Assembly: GCF_003841485.1 (NCBI RefSeq) | Contig: NZ_REFY01000002.1 | Coordinates: 602,884 to 666,883 of the forward strand | Direction of reading: 5' to 3' | DNA length: 64,000 bases | DNA from: Natrarchaeobius halalkaliphilus | Lineage (GTDB): Archaea; Halobacteriota; Halobacteria; Halobacteriales; Natrialbaceae | Shown here: positions 9,997-19,111 of the stretch, in pieces | Layout of the letters: each line of letters begins with the position of its first letter | Numbering within the stretch: the stretch's first letter is position 1 | Position numbers and translations under genes: made by a program | The notes under the pieces: model-generated | Seen by the model: the letters and a program-made list of their open reading frames with translations, nothing else | The model's database searches: none | Told to the model about the DNA's origin: nothing

Positions 9997-10019
9997 AGAC
10001 CCAATCTAAACTTGGGTCT
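9997..10019 (-). promoter_or_regulatory. Dyad operator overlapping the CDF exporter promoter
   Basis: AGACCCAA at 9997-10004 is the inverted copy of TTGGGTCT at 10012-10019, separated by 7 bp of AT-rich sequence. On the minus strand the spacer (GTTTAGA) lies about 24 bp before the CDF start codon, where a haloarchaeal TATA box of a leaderless transcript would sit. A repressor bound here would block TBP/TFB. DtxR/SirR-type metal regulators are plausible, but the regulator is not identified. Confidence 0.55.
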
Positions 10020-10031
10020 TTTCCTTTTCGG

Positions 10032-11255
10032 TCACGCTCTCGACGCGGTCTCTCGTCCCCCTGGCATCCGAACCGTGAGAAGAATTACGACCGCCATGAT
10101 AACGGCCAGAACGATGTACCCCTCGTCGAAGTAGCCGTAATCTGCGATCACTCCGAACAGAAGCGGACCGCCAGCGCCGAGCGTTGCGGTCGTCGTTCGA
10201 ACGACGCCGAGTCCCGTCCCCTTCATCTCTTCGGAAAACGAGTCCGCGAGATACGATTGCGTGACCGCGCCCGATCCGAGCATCGTGCTGATACAGGCCG
10301 TCAGCCCGACGAGAAGCCAGACGTTGTCGACGAACGGAAGGAGCGAAAATCCGAGGACTGGCGGGAGGAGGATACTGATGAGCGATCCGCGCATTCCGAT
10401 CCGATCGTAGGCCCCACCTGCGACCGGTTTGACCACGACGCCGACCGCGAAGAAGAACCCGAACAGCACGCTCGCTATGGCGGGCGATAGCTCTTTGACG
10501 TTCGTCAGATAGGTCGGATAAAACGCCGTAAACGACTGCCAGATGAAGATGTAGAGAAACAAAATCACCGTCATAAACCCCATCTCCGGGTTTCGAAGTT
10601 CTCCAAAGATCGCCAACGTCTCACGCATCGACTGCGGGTCCCTCTCAGATTCAGTCGAGGTCCGAACGGGAACGGTGAAGTACATTGTTATTCCGACGAG
10701 CAAGAGCAGCGGGGCGACGAAGCCAAGGCCGACCTGCCACGCGATAGCGACGGCGAGAACGGCTGCAATCGGCGGAAGGACCGTCTGTCCGATATCCCCC
10801 GTCGCCATCGTCACGCCGAGTGCACTCCCCAGACGCTCGGAATAGAGGTTCGACAGGAACGTAATCCGGGCGATCGGATACAGCGAGTGGCCAAGCCCCC
10901 AGAGTGCCGTCGCGAGAAACAGAACGACCGGCGTCGAGGCGGTGACCACGAACCCGAGAGCGACCGCAACGACGATCGTACTCGCGGCCATCAGCGTGCG
11001 CTCGTTGTATCTGTCGGCGAGCATCCCACCCGGCAGCTGGCCGATCGAGCCGAAAAGCCACAGAACGGTCACCAACAGTCCCGCAACCGACAGACTCAGC
11101 CCGTACGTTCCCTGTAGGTACGGAAGCACGATCGGGTAGATCATACGCGCACCGACCAGGAGCCCCCACGCGGTCGCGACCGTAACGAGGGACGACCCCT
11201 TGCCATCCGCCCACAACGCCGTCAGTTCCCGTCCGAAGGCTGTCCGAACATCCAT
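10032..11255 (-). CDS. MFS transporter
   Basis: A 407-residue major facilitator superfamily carrier with 12 predicted transmembrane helices. The loop 2-3 signature is GGMLADRYNERTLMAAS, and the related half-repeat is GGAYDRIGMRGSLIS between helices 8 and 9. The short N-terminus and absence of extra domains are typical. The substrate cannot be assigned; YcaD- or NarK-like and drug-type carriers share these motifs. It lies 45 bp upstream of the CDF exporter on the same strand but the exporter seems to have its own promoter. Confidence 0.9.
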   Translation of the reverse strand: MDVRTAFGRELTALWADGKGSSLVTVATAWGLLVGARMIYPIVLPYLQGTYGLSLSVAGLLVTVLWLFGSIGQLPGGMLADRYNERTLMAASTIVVAVALGFVVTASTPVVLFLATALWGLGHSLYPIARITFLSNLYSERLGSALGVTMATGDIGQTVLPPIAAVLAVAIAWQVGLGFVAPLLLLVGITMYFTVPVRTSTESERDPQSMRETLAIFGELRNPEMGFMTVILFLYIFIWQSFTAFYPTYLTNVKELSPAIASVLFGFFFAVGVVVKPVAGGAYDRIGMRGSLISILLPPVLGFSLLPFVDNVWLLVGLTACISTMLGSGAVTQSYLADSFSEEMKGTGLGVVRTTTATLGAGGPLLFGVIADYGYFDEGYIVLAVIMAVVILLTVRMPGGRETASRA

Positions 11256-11622
11256 TGAAGCAGTTGTCGACGAAGGATCGGTGTCTCGTCCCCATAGTAA
11301 CTGGTCTTTCCCTCGGCGTTTTCCTGTTCCGTCTCACCCATCCGTCCTCGAGCCCCACCTCTACACTCTCACTTCTACTCTACTCTGCTCGTCCGCACGC
11401 GCGCCCTCCGTCCCTCACGACCGTCGATTGCGGTCCTCCCATCGCTTTCCTCTCGATCGATCAGCGTTTTCGAAACGCTCATGGCGATTCCTCGAGAACT
11501 TCGCCGTATCCGAACGTCAGGGCGAGAAATCCGGATACCGCCCCGTCAACGATAGCTTCCATCGGATCGGTGTCTGTCTCTCCGATCAGGTGGCCAGTAA
11601 CCGATCTCGAGACGACACACGC

Positions 11623-12045
11623 ATGCCAGACGATCATCCTCTCGTTCGACTCGAGACGCTCGCGTTGATCGTGATCGGTGGCTTCGCCGGGGCGAACCTC
11701 CGTTTTTTTGCCCTCGGTCTCGTCTCTGATATCGTGGCGGTGTTGGCCGTCAACGTGCTCGGAAGCTTCTTGCTGGGTTTTCTCGTCTACGAGGCCGAGT
11801 ACATGGACGTTCTCGAGCGCAACTCGCGATTGCTCTTTACCACCGGGTTTCTCTCGTCGCTGACGACTTACAGCACGTTTGCGATCCAGACCGCGGTGAA
11901 TGCGGGACCGGCGGAGCCGCTGTTGCTCGCCGCGGTCGTCGTCGGTAACTACGGGCTCGGATTCGTCGGCGTTCTCGCCAGCCGGTCGCTCGCACGCCGG
12001 GTCGCCGCTGAGACAGCGCATTCAGCCGGGGGTGAGACGGCGTGA
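11623..12045 (+). CDS. crcB: Fluoride channel subunit CrcB/Fluc (first of two)
   Basis: A 140-residue, four-helix membrane protein of the CrcB/Fluc family, which forms dual-topology dimeric channels that expel fluoride. Family motifs seen are GGFAGANLRF near the N-terminus, the NVLGSFLLGFL helix 2 and the TTGFLSSLTTYSTFA segment that carries the pore Phe box and central Na+ site. I chose the ATG of MPDDHPL. The stop overlaps the GTG start of the next crcB by four bases, so the two are made together and probably form a heterodimer. Confidence 0.93.
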   Translation: MPDDHPLVRLETLALIVIGGFAGANLRFFALGLVSDIVAVLAVNVLGSFLLGFLVYEAEYMDVLERNSRLLFTTGFLSSLTTYSTFAIQTAVNAGPAEPLLLAAVVVGNYGLGFVGVLASRSLARRVAAETAHSAGGETA

Positions 12046-12470
12046 CCGGTGGCGGAGCGCTACTCGAGATCTCGCTCGCCGTCTGGCCCTCCTTGACGGA
12101 CGTCCTCGCCGCGTTCGATCCCGAGCCGGCACATCTGGTCGGAACCGGCGGGGCGATCGGTGCCGTTCTTCGCTACGGCGTCTACCGGCAGCTCTCGAGC
12201 GAGCGGTTCCCGTGGCCGACGCTCGCCGTGAACGTGATCGGAAGCTTCGTCTTCGGGCTGGCGATTTTCGCGGGGGCCAGCGAATCGACTATTCAACTGC
12301 TCGGAATCGGCATCTGTGGCGCGTTTACCACCTTTTCGTCGTTCTCGGTCGAGACGATTCAGTTGTACGAACGCGGCGACCGATCACTCGCCGTTGCGAA
12401 CGCGGTCGGAAACCTCGTTCTCTCGGTCGCCGGTATCGGTCTCGCCTGGGTCGTCGTCACCCTGGTCTAA
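12042..12470 (+). CDS. crcB: Fluoride channel subunit CrcB/Fluc (second of two)
   Basis: A 142-residue CrcB/Fluc paralogue starting at GTG inside the stop codon of the first crcB. It shows GGAIGAVLRYGVY, NVIGSFVFGLA and the FTTFSSFSVE motif of the pore region. It has four transmembrane helices after a 35-residue N-terminal extension. Two adjacent, diverged CrcB genes normally indicate an obligate heterodimer whose subunits have fixed opposite topologies. Confidence 0.93.
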   Translation: MTGGGALLEISLAVWPSLTDVLAAFDPEPAHLVGTGGAIGAVLRYGVYRQLSSERFPWPTLAVNVIGSFVFGLAIFAGASESTIQLLGIGICGAFTTFSSFSVETIQLYERGDRSLAVANAVGNLVLSVAGIGLAWVVVTLV

Positions 12471-12525
12471 CCGGGTCCGAATCCGACAGAAAACCTATAC
12501 GAGGAGCCGTCGAAGGAGGGTTCGA

Positions 12526-12840
12526 ATGCGCATTACGAACACCGAAACCGTCCCCGACAGAGAGATCGTCGAAACGCTCGGAATCGCCCGCGGAAACACC
12601 GTCGAGGCCAGAAACGTCGGTCGAGATATCACACAGGGAATTCGAAACGTCTTCGGCGGCGAACTCAAAGCCTACTCCGACCTCCTTACCAAGGCCCGCG
12701 ACGAGGCCATCTCGAGAATGGAAGCGGACGCCGAAGAGATGGGTGCCGATGCGGTCGTCAACGTTCGCCTCGAGACCTCCCAGATCACCGACGGCGGCTC
12801 CGAAGTGATGGCCTACGGGACCGCCGTTCGACTCCGGTAG
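12526..12840 (+). CDS. YbjQ/UPF0145 family protein
   Basis: A 104-residue protein of the YbjQ (UPF0145, formerly DUF74) family, with the hallmark start ITNTETVPDREIVETLGI, the central GGELKAYSDLLTKAR helix and the MGADAVVNVRLETS strand. The family is a small pentameric fold, sometimes called heavy-metal-binding, but its function is not established. The start is supported by a GGAGGG ribosome-binding site 5 bp upstream and a promoter-like AAACCTATA box about 30 bp upstream. It faces mcmA1 convergently with a gap of 95 bp. Confidence 0.9.
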   Translation: MRITNTETVPDREIVETLGIARGNTVEARNVGRDITQGIRNVFGGELKAYSDLLTKARDEAISRMEADAEEMGADAVVNVRLETSQITDGGSEVMAYGTAVRLR

Positions 12841-12935
12841 GCCCGCGAACGTCGACGAGTCGTCCTCGAGCATCTTTCTCGGATGTTTCGAGAAAGCGAC
12901 CTCGAGCGTCCTCCTCGCGCCGAACTCGACCGCGA

Positions 12936-14618
12936 TTAGACTGCGCCCCCGGCCTGGTACTCTCCGAACTCGTCGCGAAGAACGTTACATATCTCGCCCA
13001 CCGTCGCGTAGGCTTTGACCGCCTCGACGATGGCCGGCATGAGGTTCTCGTCGCTGCGGGCCGTCTCGCGCAGGGCCTCAAGCGTCGCGTCGACGGCCTC
13101 GTCGTCGCGGTCGTCCCGTACGGACTCGAGACGATCGATCTGTCGTTGCTGGTCGTCCTCGGTGACCTCCTGGACGTCCATCTCCGGCTCCTCGTCGATT
13201 TCAAACTCGTTGACGCCGACGATGATTCGCTCGTTATCTTCGATTTCTTTCTGACGGTCGAACGCCGTATCCTGGATCTGGCGCTGGACCCACTGTTGGT
13301 CGACGGCCTCGAGCATGCCGCCGCGTTCGTCGACGTCCTCGAGAATATCGTAGGCGTCGGCCTCGACCTCGTCGGTCAGCGACTCGACGTAGTAACTCCC
13401 TGCGAGCGGGTCGACCGTATCCGCCGCGCCGGACTCGTGGGCCAGAATCTGCTGGGTTCGAAGGGCCGTCCGAACGGATTGTTCGGTCGGAAGCGCGAGC
13501 GCTTCGTCCTTGCCGTTGGTGTGTAGCGACTGCGTTCCGCCGAGCACCGCGGCGAGGGCCTGATAAGCCACTCGAACCACGTTGTTCTCGATCTGCTGGG
13601 CGGTGAGCATCGAGCCGGCGGTCTGGGTGTGGAACTTCAGCTGTTTGGATTTCGGGTTTTCGGCCTCGAAGCGGTCATCCATGATATCGTGCCACATCCG
13701 TCTCGCGGCGCGGAACTTCGCGACCTCCTCGAAGATATTGTTGTGGCCGTTGAAAAAAAAGGAGAGCTGTGGCGCGAACTCGTCGACGTCGAGTCCGGTA
13801 CCGAGAGCCGCCTCGACGTACTCGATGCCGTTGCCGAGCGTAAAGGCGAGTTCCTGTGCGGCGGTCGATCCTGCCTCGCGGATGTGGTAGCCGGAGATCG
13901 AGATCGTGTTGAACTTCGGCGTCTCCGCGGCACAGAACTCGAAGATATCCGTGATGATCCGCATCGACGGCTCCGGGGGATAGATGTAGGTGTTGCGTGC
14001 GATGTACTCTTTAAGTAGGTCGTTCTGTATCGTTCCTCGAAGTTCGGCTCTGTCGACGCCCTGCTGGTCACCCACGGCGATGTACATCGCCAGCAACACC
14101 GATGCCGGTGCGTTGATCGTCATCGATGTCGATACCTCGTCAAGCGGAATCCCGTCAAAGACGGTCTCCATGTCCGCGAGCGAGTCGATCGCGACGCCGG
14201 CTTTCCCGATCTCGCCGGCGGCCATTTCGTCGTCCGAATCGTACCCCATCTGCGTCGGCAGATCGAACGCCATCGAGAGACCGGTCTGGCCCTGATCGAG
14301 CAGATAGTGATAGCGCTCGTTCGTATCGCCGGGCGTCGAGAAGCCGGCGTACTGTCGCATCGTCCACAGCCGACCACGGTACCCCGTCGAGTAGACGCCA
14401 CGGGTGTACGGCGGTTGGCCCGGATAGCCCAGATCGTCGCGATAGTCGAGATCCGAGACGTCAGCCGGCGTGTACAGACGGTCGACCTCTTGGCCGCCCG
14501 TATCCGTCGTGAACGTCTCCTTTCTCTCACCGAACCGGTCGATCACTGGCTCGGCCGCCCGCTCGTGCCACTCCTCGTGGCCTGCCTGGATCTCCGCGAG
14601 GTCGTCGTCATCGAACAT
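12936..14618 (-). CDS. Methylmalonyl-CoA mutase, large (substrate-binding) subunit
   Basis: A 560-residue protein covering the TIM-barrel catalytic part of methylmalonyl-CoA mutase, which converts (R)-methylmalonyl-CoA to succinyl-CoA with adenosylcobalamin. Motifs include [44 protein letters not shown] and [14 protein letters not shown]. The B12-binding domain is absent, as usual in archaea and some bacteria where it is a separate small subunit; no such gene is in the window. It serves propionyl-CoA use and possibly the methylaspartate cycle. Confidence 0.95.
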   Translation of the reverse strand: MFDDDDLAEIQAGHEEWHERAAEPVIDRFGERKETFTTDTGGQEVDRLYTPADVSDLDYRDDLGYPGQPPYTRGVYSTGYRGRLWTMRQYAGFSTPGDTNERYHYLLDQGQTGLSMAFDLPTQMGYDSDDEMAAGEIGKAGVAIDSLADMETVFDGIPLDEVSTSMTINAPASVLLAMYIAVGDQQGVDRAELRGTIQNDLLKEYIARNTYIYPPEPSMRIITDIFEFCAAETPKFNTISISGYHIREAGSTAAQELAFTLGNGIEYVEAALGTGLDVDEFAPQLSFFFNGHNNIFEEVAKFRAARRMWHDIMDDRFEAENPKSKQLKFHTQTAGSMLTAQQIENNVVRVAYQALAAVLGGTQSLHTNGKDEALALPTEQSVRTALRTQQILAHESGAADTVDPLAGSYYVESLTDEVEADAYDILEDVDERGGMLEAVDQQWVQRQIQDTAFDRQKEIEDNERIIVGVNEFEIDEEPEMDVQEVTEDDQQRQIDRLESVRDDRDDEAVDATLEALRETARSDENLMPAIVEAVKAYATVGEICNVLRDEFGEYQAGGAV

Positions 14619-14675
14619 TGGTGAGATGATGGGGTGGTGGGGGTTTGAAGATTGATGACCGACCGATCGGGGCCG

Positions 14676-15299
14676 TCATCGACCCGTATCGTACTTGTAC
14701 GTCGCCGTATCGGGGTCGATTCCGAAGTCCTCGGGAGGTTCGTCGCTCGAGACGTCGTCGCGGCCCGTTGGGGCCTGCTTGAACGCCTCCCGAAGTCGCT
14801 CGGGCATCCGAAACGCGTCGACGTCGATCGCGAGCGGAACCGCGTCCGGATCGACGCCGTCGCGTTTCGCCTCGAGTCGCCCCCGAAGCGGTGCCGGGAG
14901 CTGCGACTCGTCGATACGTTCGAAGCCGAACTGTGCGAGATAGCTCCCCGATCCGGTGAGCGTGTAGACGGTTTCGAACCCCTGATCGCTGGCGTAGTCG
15001 ACGAGCCGTTCGATGACGTGTGCGCCGATACCCTGGTCGCGCCACCCCTCGAGAACGCCGATACTGGTCAGCTCACAGACGTCGTCCCCGTTCGCGCTGG
15101 CGCGGTCCGCGTCGCCGTCGGTCGACGAACCGTCGACTTTGTGGGTCCGAATCCGACCGAACCCGCCCTTTTCGCCGGATTCTTCGTCGATCGCGACGAC
15201 GTAATCGCGCGAGCGGAACGCCGTGTCGTCGAGCCCCATCGCCTCGATGTGGTCGAGTAGCCAGACCTCCTCTCTGTTTTTCGCGTCCCGCACGTACAT
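14676..15299 (-). CDS. GNAT family N-acetyltransferase
   Basis: A 207-residue GNAT acetyltransferase that transfers the acetyl group of acetyl-CoA to an amine. The acetyl-CoA-binding signature appears as LEGWRDQGIGAHVIERLVDYA (residues about 105-125), close to the Q/RxxGxG/A motif, preceded by the CELTSIGV strand. The C-terminal region of about 60 residues includes a basic helix (LRGRLEAKRDG). I chose the ATG of MYVRDAKNREE. The substrate is unknown. It follows the short flavoprotein gene and precedes mcmA1 by 57 bp on the same strand. Confidence 0.85.
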   Translation of the reverse strand: MYVRDAKNREEVWLLDHIEAMGLDDTAFRSRDYVVAIDEESGEKGGFGRIRTHKVDGSSTDGDADRASANGDDVCELTSIGVLEGWRDQGIGAHVIERLVDYASDQGFETVYTLTGSGSYLAQFGFERIDESQLPAPLRGRLEAKRDGVDPDAVPLAIDVDAFRMPERLREAFKQAPTGRDDVSSDEPPEDFGIDPDTATYKYDTGR

Positions 15300-15422
15300 G
15301 ATTCGATATAGGGAACGTGCGGCCAAAAGCGTTTGTGGGTCGACGAACCGTCGCTGCGCTCTCTTCGTCGGTTCGGCGCTCTCGAGTGTGATCGTCGCCG
15401 ATACTGGTTCGACGTCGACCCG

Positions 15423-16022
15423 CTACTCGAGCGACGGGACGTCGTCGGGCGTATCGAAGTCGTGGAAATGGTCTCCCCGTTCCGTGCTCAGAATGTCCAG
15501 TGCGGCCGCCGCCCCGTCGCCAGCGGCGATCACGGCCTGCCACTTCTCCGCTCGAACCATCGCGCCGGTCGCATACAGGTTCTCGACGCTCGTTTCCATG
15601 TTCAGATCGACGTCGACGGTGCCGTCGTCGTCGAAGGCACACTCGAGATTCTCTGCGATCGACCGATCCGCTCCGGTCGCGAGGACGAGGTACTCGCCGG
15701 TGGAGACGTCGTCATCCGTTTCGACCCGGAACCGATCGGCGTCCGTCGCCTCGGTATCGGGGTCGTCGGCCGTATCCACCTCGATTTCGGTGACCGGTTC
15801 CCCGACTCGCACGTCAGCGCCGCGATCACCGACCTGGCCGCGCGTCAGTTTCAGAAACTCGTCGCCACTGATGCTTCGAATGCCCGGGTAATTGAACAGG
15901 TGTGCCTTGTGTATCCACGTCTCGTCGCCATCGAACACGACGGTCTCGAGGCCGTTTTTCGCGGTGAACAGTGCTGCGCTCAATCCGGCGGGGCCGCCGC
16001 CGACGACGATAACGTCCGACAT
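15423..16022 (-). CDS. Short FAD-dependent oxidoreductase (thioredoxin reductase-like)
   Basis: A 199-residue flavoprotein resembling the FAD domain of thioredoxin reductase. The dinucleotide motif GGGPAGLSAALFTAKNG is at the N-terminus and the C-terminal FAD motif ends in SVENLYATGAM. It is about 110 residues shorter than thioredoxin reductases and lacks most of the NADPH domain and the redox CxxC pair. Such short forms are common in haloarchaea and their electron partner is unknown. I chose the ATG of MSDVIVVGG. It follows a half-length AMP-binding protein by 50 bp. Confidence 0.85.
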   Translation of the reverse strand: MSDVIVVGGGPAGLSAALFTAKNGLETVVFDGDETWIHKAHLFNYPGIRSISGDEFLKLTRGQVGDRGADVRVGEPVTEIEVDTADDPDTEATDADRFRVETDDDVSTGEYLVLATGADRSIAENLECAFDDDGTVDVDLNMETSVENLYATGAMVRAEKWQAVIAAGDGAAAALDILSTERGDHFHDFDTPDDVPSLE

Positions 16023-16072
16023 ACGCCGTCGACCACGACCGGGCGGATAAACGTTCCTCCCGCTCGATTCAC

Positions 16073-16894
16073 TCAAAACAGGGGGTCGTCAAGCGAAACC
16101 GAGTCGGGGACGATCCGCTCCGGTTCCGGAACCGGCTCGCTCGAGACGGCGTACTCGCCACGAGCCGGTGGTTCGATCGATCCGTCGAGCTCTCCGTCCT
16201 CGAACGCGCGCTCTTTCGTTTCGTCCTCGAGCGCGCTTACTCCCTCGCCGTCAGCGAGAACGACCACGCCGTCCGCGAGCAGCGGCGCGATCACGCCAGC
16301 GACGACGGTCTCGAGCACCGGCCACGGTTCGCGGACGACAACGCGGTCGCCCGCCGCGAGGCCGTATTCGTCGATGACGTCCCGAGCGGCCTCGAGGGCC
16401 GTTTCGTGGCTCACCAGCCGGTCGCCGTCGCTCACCATCGCGACGCTCGGGTCGATCGATCGGGGCGGGAACGAGGGGTTCTCGCTCCAGAGGCCGGCGT
16501 CGAAGTGCTGGACCGCGGGCTCCGTCGGTTTCTCGCCGTAGCCGAGGCGCTGGGCGCCGGGCGGGAGATCGTACGTGCCCGACTCGAGGACGGTGACGGG
16601 GGCAACGAGCGCCCGAAACCCGTCCTCACTCGAGAGGTCCGATGGCGGCTCGAACCGCGTGGTTCCCTCGAGAAGCGTCGTTCCGAGAAACGAGACGAGC
16701 GCGAGCGGGCCGTCACCGACGACGCCGACGGTCGTCCCCTCCCGAACGCCCGCGTGGCGCAGGAAATTACCGGCTTTCCAGGCGGTCGTACAGAGCCAGT
16801 GTGCGTCGTACTCCCGTCCCGTCCTGTCGACGAGCGCTGTCCGCTCGTCGCGTCGATCGCGGGCGAACAGCTCGTCGACTGTCGCGACATCCAT
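16073..16894 (-). CDS. Half-length AMP-binding (acyl-CoA synthetase-like) protein
   Basis: A 273-residue protein that resembles the N-terminal part of ANL adenylating enzymes: an opening VDELFARDRRDERTALVDRTGREY segment, then the VREGTTVGVVGDG strand and helix. It lacks a full length (normally 500-650 residues), the SGTTGxPKG phosphate loop and the C-terminal lid, so it is not expected to make acyl-CoA. It may be a regulatory or scaffold relative, or a degenerate but expressed gene. Codon bias is normal, which argues against a fresh pseudogene. Confidence 0.7.
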   Translation of the reverse strand: MDVATVDELFARDRRDERTALVDRTGREYDAHWLCTTAWKAGNFLRHAGVREGTTVGVVGDGPLALVSFLGTTLLEGTTRFEPPSDLSSEDGFRALVAPVTVLESGTYDLPPGAQRLGYGEKPTEPAVQHFDAGLWSENPSFPPRSIDPSVAMVSDGDRLVSHETALEAARDVIDEYGLAAGDRVVVREPWPVLETVVAGVIAPLLADGVVVLADGEGVSALEDETKERAFEDGELDGSIEPPARGEYAVSSEPVPEPERIVPDSVSLDDPLF

Positions 16895-17001
16895 ACGCGG
16901 ATCTGGAGCGCCGATGAAAAAAGCGCGCCGACTCGAGATCGCGGGTAGTTACACCGTTCTCCGACGAGAACAGCGAGGCGGGTCGACCGATATTCGATCC
17001 G

Positions 17002-18165
17002 TCAGAACGCCCGTTTGATCTTCTCGAAGAAGCCTTCGGCCACCTCGATCTCGTCGCCGCCGGCTTCGGCAAACGCCTCGAGTGCCTCGCGCTGTTCTTC
17101 GTTGAGCGTCTTCGGCGTGACGATCTGTACCTTGACGAAGAGGTCGCCCTGGCCGCGACCGCGCAGGCGGGGCATTCCTTTGCCCTCGAGACGGAAGATC
17201 TCCCCGCTCTGGGTTCCCGTGGGGACGTCGAACTCGACCGTGCCGTCGAGCGTGGGTACGGAGACGGTGTCACCGAACGTGGCCTGTGGGAACGAGATCG
17301 GGAGCCGGTAGCGAAGGTCGTCGCCGTCGCGTTCGAACTGCTCGTGGTCGCGGACGATGATATCGATCAGGAGGTCTCCGTTTGCCCCGCCCTCCGGACT
17401 CGGTGCACCCTCTCGTTCCATCCGAAGGGTCTGGCCGTCCTGAATGCCCGGCGGAACCTCGACGGTCAGGGTGGCTTCGTTTCGAACGTAGCCCTCGCCG
17501 CGACACTCGCTACACGTCTCGGAGTACAGCGTTCCGTCCCCCTCACACCGCGAGCAGGTCGTCGTCTGTTGGACGCGCCCCAGCGGCGTCTGCTGGACCT
17601 GCGTTACCTGGCCGCGACCCTGACACTCCGGACAGGTTTCGGCGTCGGCACTCGGCGGATGGCCCTCGCCGTCACAGGCGTCACAGCGCTCCGGGCGTTC
17701 GACCGTGAACTGCTTTTCTGCACCCTCGAACGCCTCCTCGAGATCGATCTCGATGTTCGTCCGAAGGTCGCGCCCCGATCGCGGTCGACGGCGTCCGCGG
17801 CCGCCACCGCCGCCGAAGACCTGCTCGAAGATGTCACCCAGGCCGCCACCCATTCCGCCGCCGCCCATTCCGCCGCCGCCCATTCCACCGAACGGATCAC
17901 CGCCCATGCCGCCCCCGCTCGCGTCGTATCCGTGTTTTTCGGCCTGTTCGTAGCGGTCGTGTCCCATCCGGTCGTAGGCGCTTCGCTTGTCCTCGTCGGT
18001 CAGGACTTTCTTTGCCTTCTGGATCTTTTTGAACTTCTCTTCGGCGTTCGGATCGTCGCTGACGTCGGGGTGATACTCCGTCGCCTTCTCACGATAGGCC
18101 TGTTTTATCTCCTCGGCCGAGGCGTCGGGGCCCACGCCGAGAACGTCGTAGAAATCCTCGCTCAT
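17002..18165 (-). CDS. dnaJ: Chaperone protein DnaJ
   Basis: A 387-residue type I Hsp40. The J domain (residues 1-70) has the HPD motif in ATEYHPDVSDD, needed to stimulate DnaK ATPase. A Gly/Phe-rich linker with repeated GGMGGGG follows. The zinc region has four CxxCxGxG units (CDACDGEG, CPECQGRG, CSRCEGDG, CSECRGEG), and two C-terminal beta-barrel substrate domains end the protein. dnaK and grpE are not within the window directly upstream, although they often are in haloarchaea. Confidence 0.97.
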   Translation of the reverse strand: MSEDFYDVLGVGPDASAEEIKQAYREKATEYHPDVSDDPNAEEKFKKIQKAKKVLTDEDKRSAYDRMGHDRYEQAEKHGYDASGGGMGGDPFGGMGGGGMGGGGMGGGLGDIFEQVFGGGGGRGRRRPRSGRDLRTNIEIDLEEAFEGAEKQFTVERPERCDACDGEGHPPSADAETCPECQGRGQVTQVQQTPLGRVQQTTTCSRCEGDGTLYSETCSECRGEGYVRNEATLTVEVPPGIQDGQTLRMEREGAPSPEGGANGDLLIDIIVRDHEQFERDGDDLRYRLPISFPQATFGDTVSVPTLDGTVEFDVPTGTQSGEIFRLEGKGMPRLRGRGQGDLFVKVQIVTPKTLNEEQREALEAFAEAGGDEIEVAEGFFEKIKRAF

Positions 18166-18349
18166 TCGTTGTCACACCGTAAACCGTTGATCCACTTGAA
18201 ACGCCCGCTCTCGGCCGGAAGGGGGCCACTGGAACGACCGCCACTGTCGGGCCGCCACACGGCGATCCCTCCGTCCGATCTCGTCGTTCAGCAAGTCGCT
18301 CGTCGATCGACCCGCAGATTTGAGGTGGTCCGGCTCGAACGTCCACTCG

Positions 18350-18775
18350 ATGCCAGAGAACGGACGGTACAAGTTCTTCGGCGTGTACGTCTCACAGCCG
18401 GTCTACGACGCACTCACGGCGTACCTCTACGAGGAGGCCGGAATCGTCGACTTCGCGGAGTACTTCGATCCAGCCGAACAGACGATCCCGGTGGGTGATC
18501 CCGGCGCTGACGCGACCGCCGAACTCGTCTCGAGCGTCGTATCCGACTTTCCAGCCCTCTACGACGAGGCGGAGTTCGACGCGACGAGAGACGTGGATCC
18601 GAACTCGTTCGTCCTCGTTCGTCTCGCCGCCGAGCCGGGAACGGTTGCGAACGCTCGGGAACGGTTCCAGGCCGCAGCGACGGTTCGGGACACGGACCTC
18701 AGAACGGTCCAGACGGCGGTCCTCGAAGCGTGGCTCTCGCGGACCGACGCGGACGATCGAACCGAGCCGCCGTGA
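18350..18775 (+). CDS. Uncharacterised acidic protein
   Basis: A 141-residue acidic protein I do not recognise. It begins with KFFGVYVSQPVYDALTAYLY, continues with an Asp/Glu-rich middle and ends in a mainly helical region (NARERFQAAATVRDTDLRTV). No membrane segment or signal peptide is visible. Codon usage is typical of the genome and the acidic composition fits a real cytoplasmic haloarchaeal protein. The start is the first ATG after the divergent dnaJ promoter region. Confidence 0.7.
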   Translation: MPENGRYKFFGVYVSQPVYDALTAYLYEEAGIVDFAEYFDPAEQTIPVGDPGADATAELVSSVVSDFPALYDEAEFDATRDVDPNSFVLVRLAAEPGTVANARERFQAAATVRDTDLRTVQTAVLEAWLSRTDADDRTEPP

Positions 18776-18896
18776 ACGCTACGATGGTCCACGAGCCACC
18801 GCGTTGGATCTCGACCCGGCGACGTCGAGAGACGCTCGAGTGCGCCGACGGACCGTCGCACTCGGAAATAATTAACTCAGTTTCGTATTAGGGTAG

Positions 18897-18905
18897 TTTT
18901 ACATA
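18897..18905 (+). promoter_or_regulatory. TATA-like box for the 37-residue gene
   Basis: The sequence ttttacata lies about 25-30 bp before the ATG at 18929. That is the usual spacing for a leaderless haloarchaeal transcript, and the surrounding 40 bp are AT-rich compared with the neighbourhood. Confidence 0.45.
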
Positions 18906-18928
18906 GGTCCACGTCGAAGTTGCCTTCG

Positions 18929-19042
18929 ATGCCCGAAGTCACGATCTCGGATCGCCTGTACGAGAAGCTCGAGGAACAGTCCGACGACGCGGTCGAGGAC
19001 GCGCTGTGGGAGCTGATGTACCACTCCCACCGGGATTACTAG
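18929..19042 (+). CDS. Small 37-residue protein
   Basis: A very short frame encoding MPEVTISDRLYEKLEEQSDD at its start and ending in HSHRDY. The N-terminus resembles the strand and first helix of ribbon-helix-helix or antitoxin-like proteins, but the rest is too short for that fold. Strong acidic composition, C/G third positions and a well-placed TATA-like box support expression. No function can be given. It is convergent with the DUF255 gene 69 bp away. Confidence 0.6.
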   Translation: MPEVTISDRLYEKLEEQSDDAVEDALWELMYHSHRDY

Positions 19043-19111
19043 TCGCCACAACGAGACGGAGGACCGCCACGACGGGACGATACTAGGACGATTGGCCGTG
19101 GATTTTTCGGT

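Noticed and set aside
11480..11622. Possible fluoride riboswitch upstream of crcB
   Set aside because: I looked for the conserved crcB-motif core (GG-GATGG stretch and CTGATG-CTAC end) and did not see it; only ordinary short hairpins are present.
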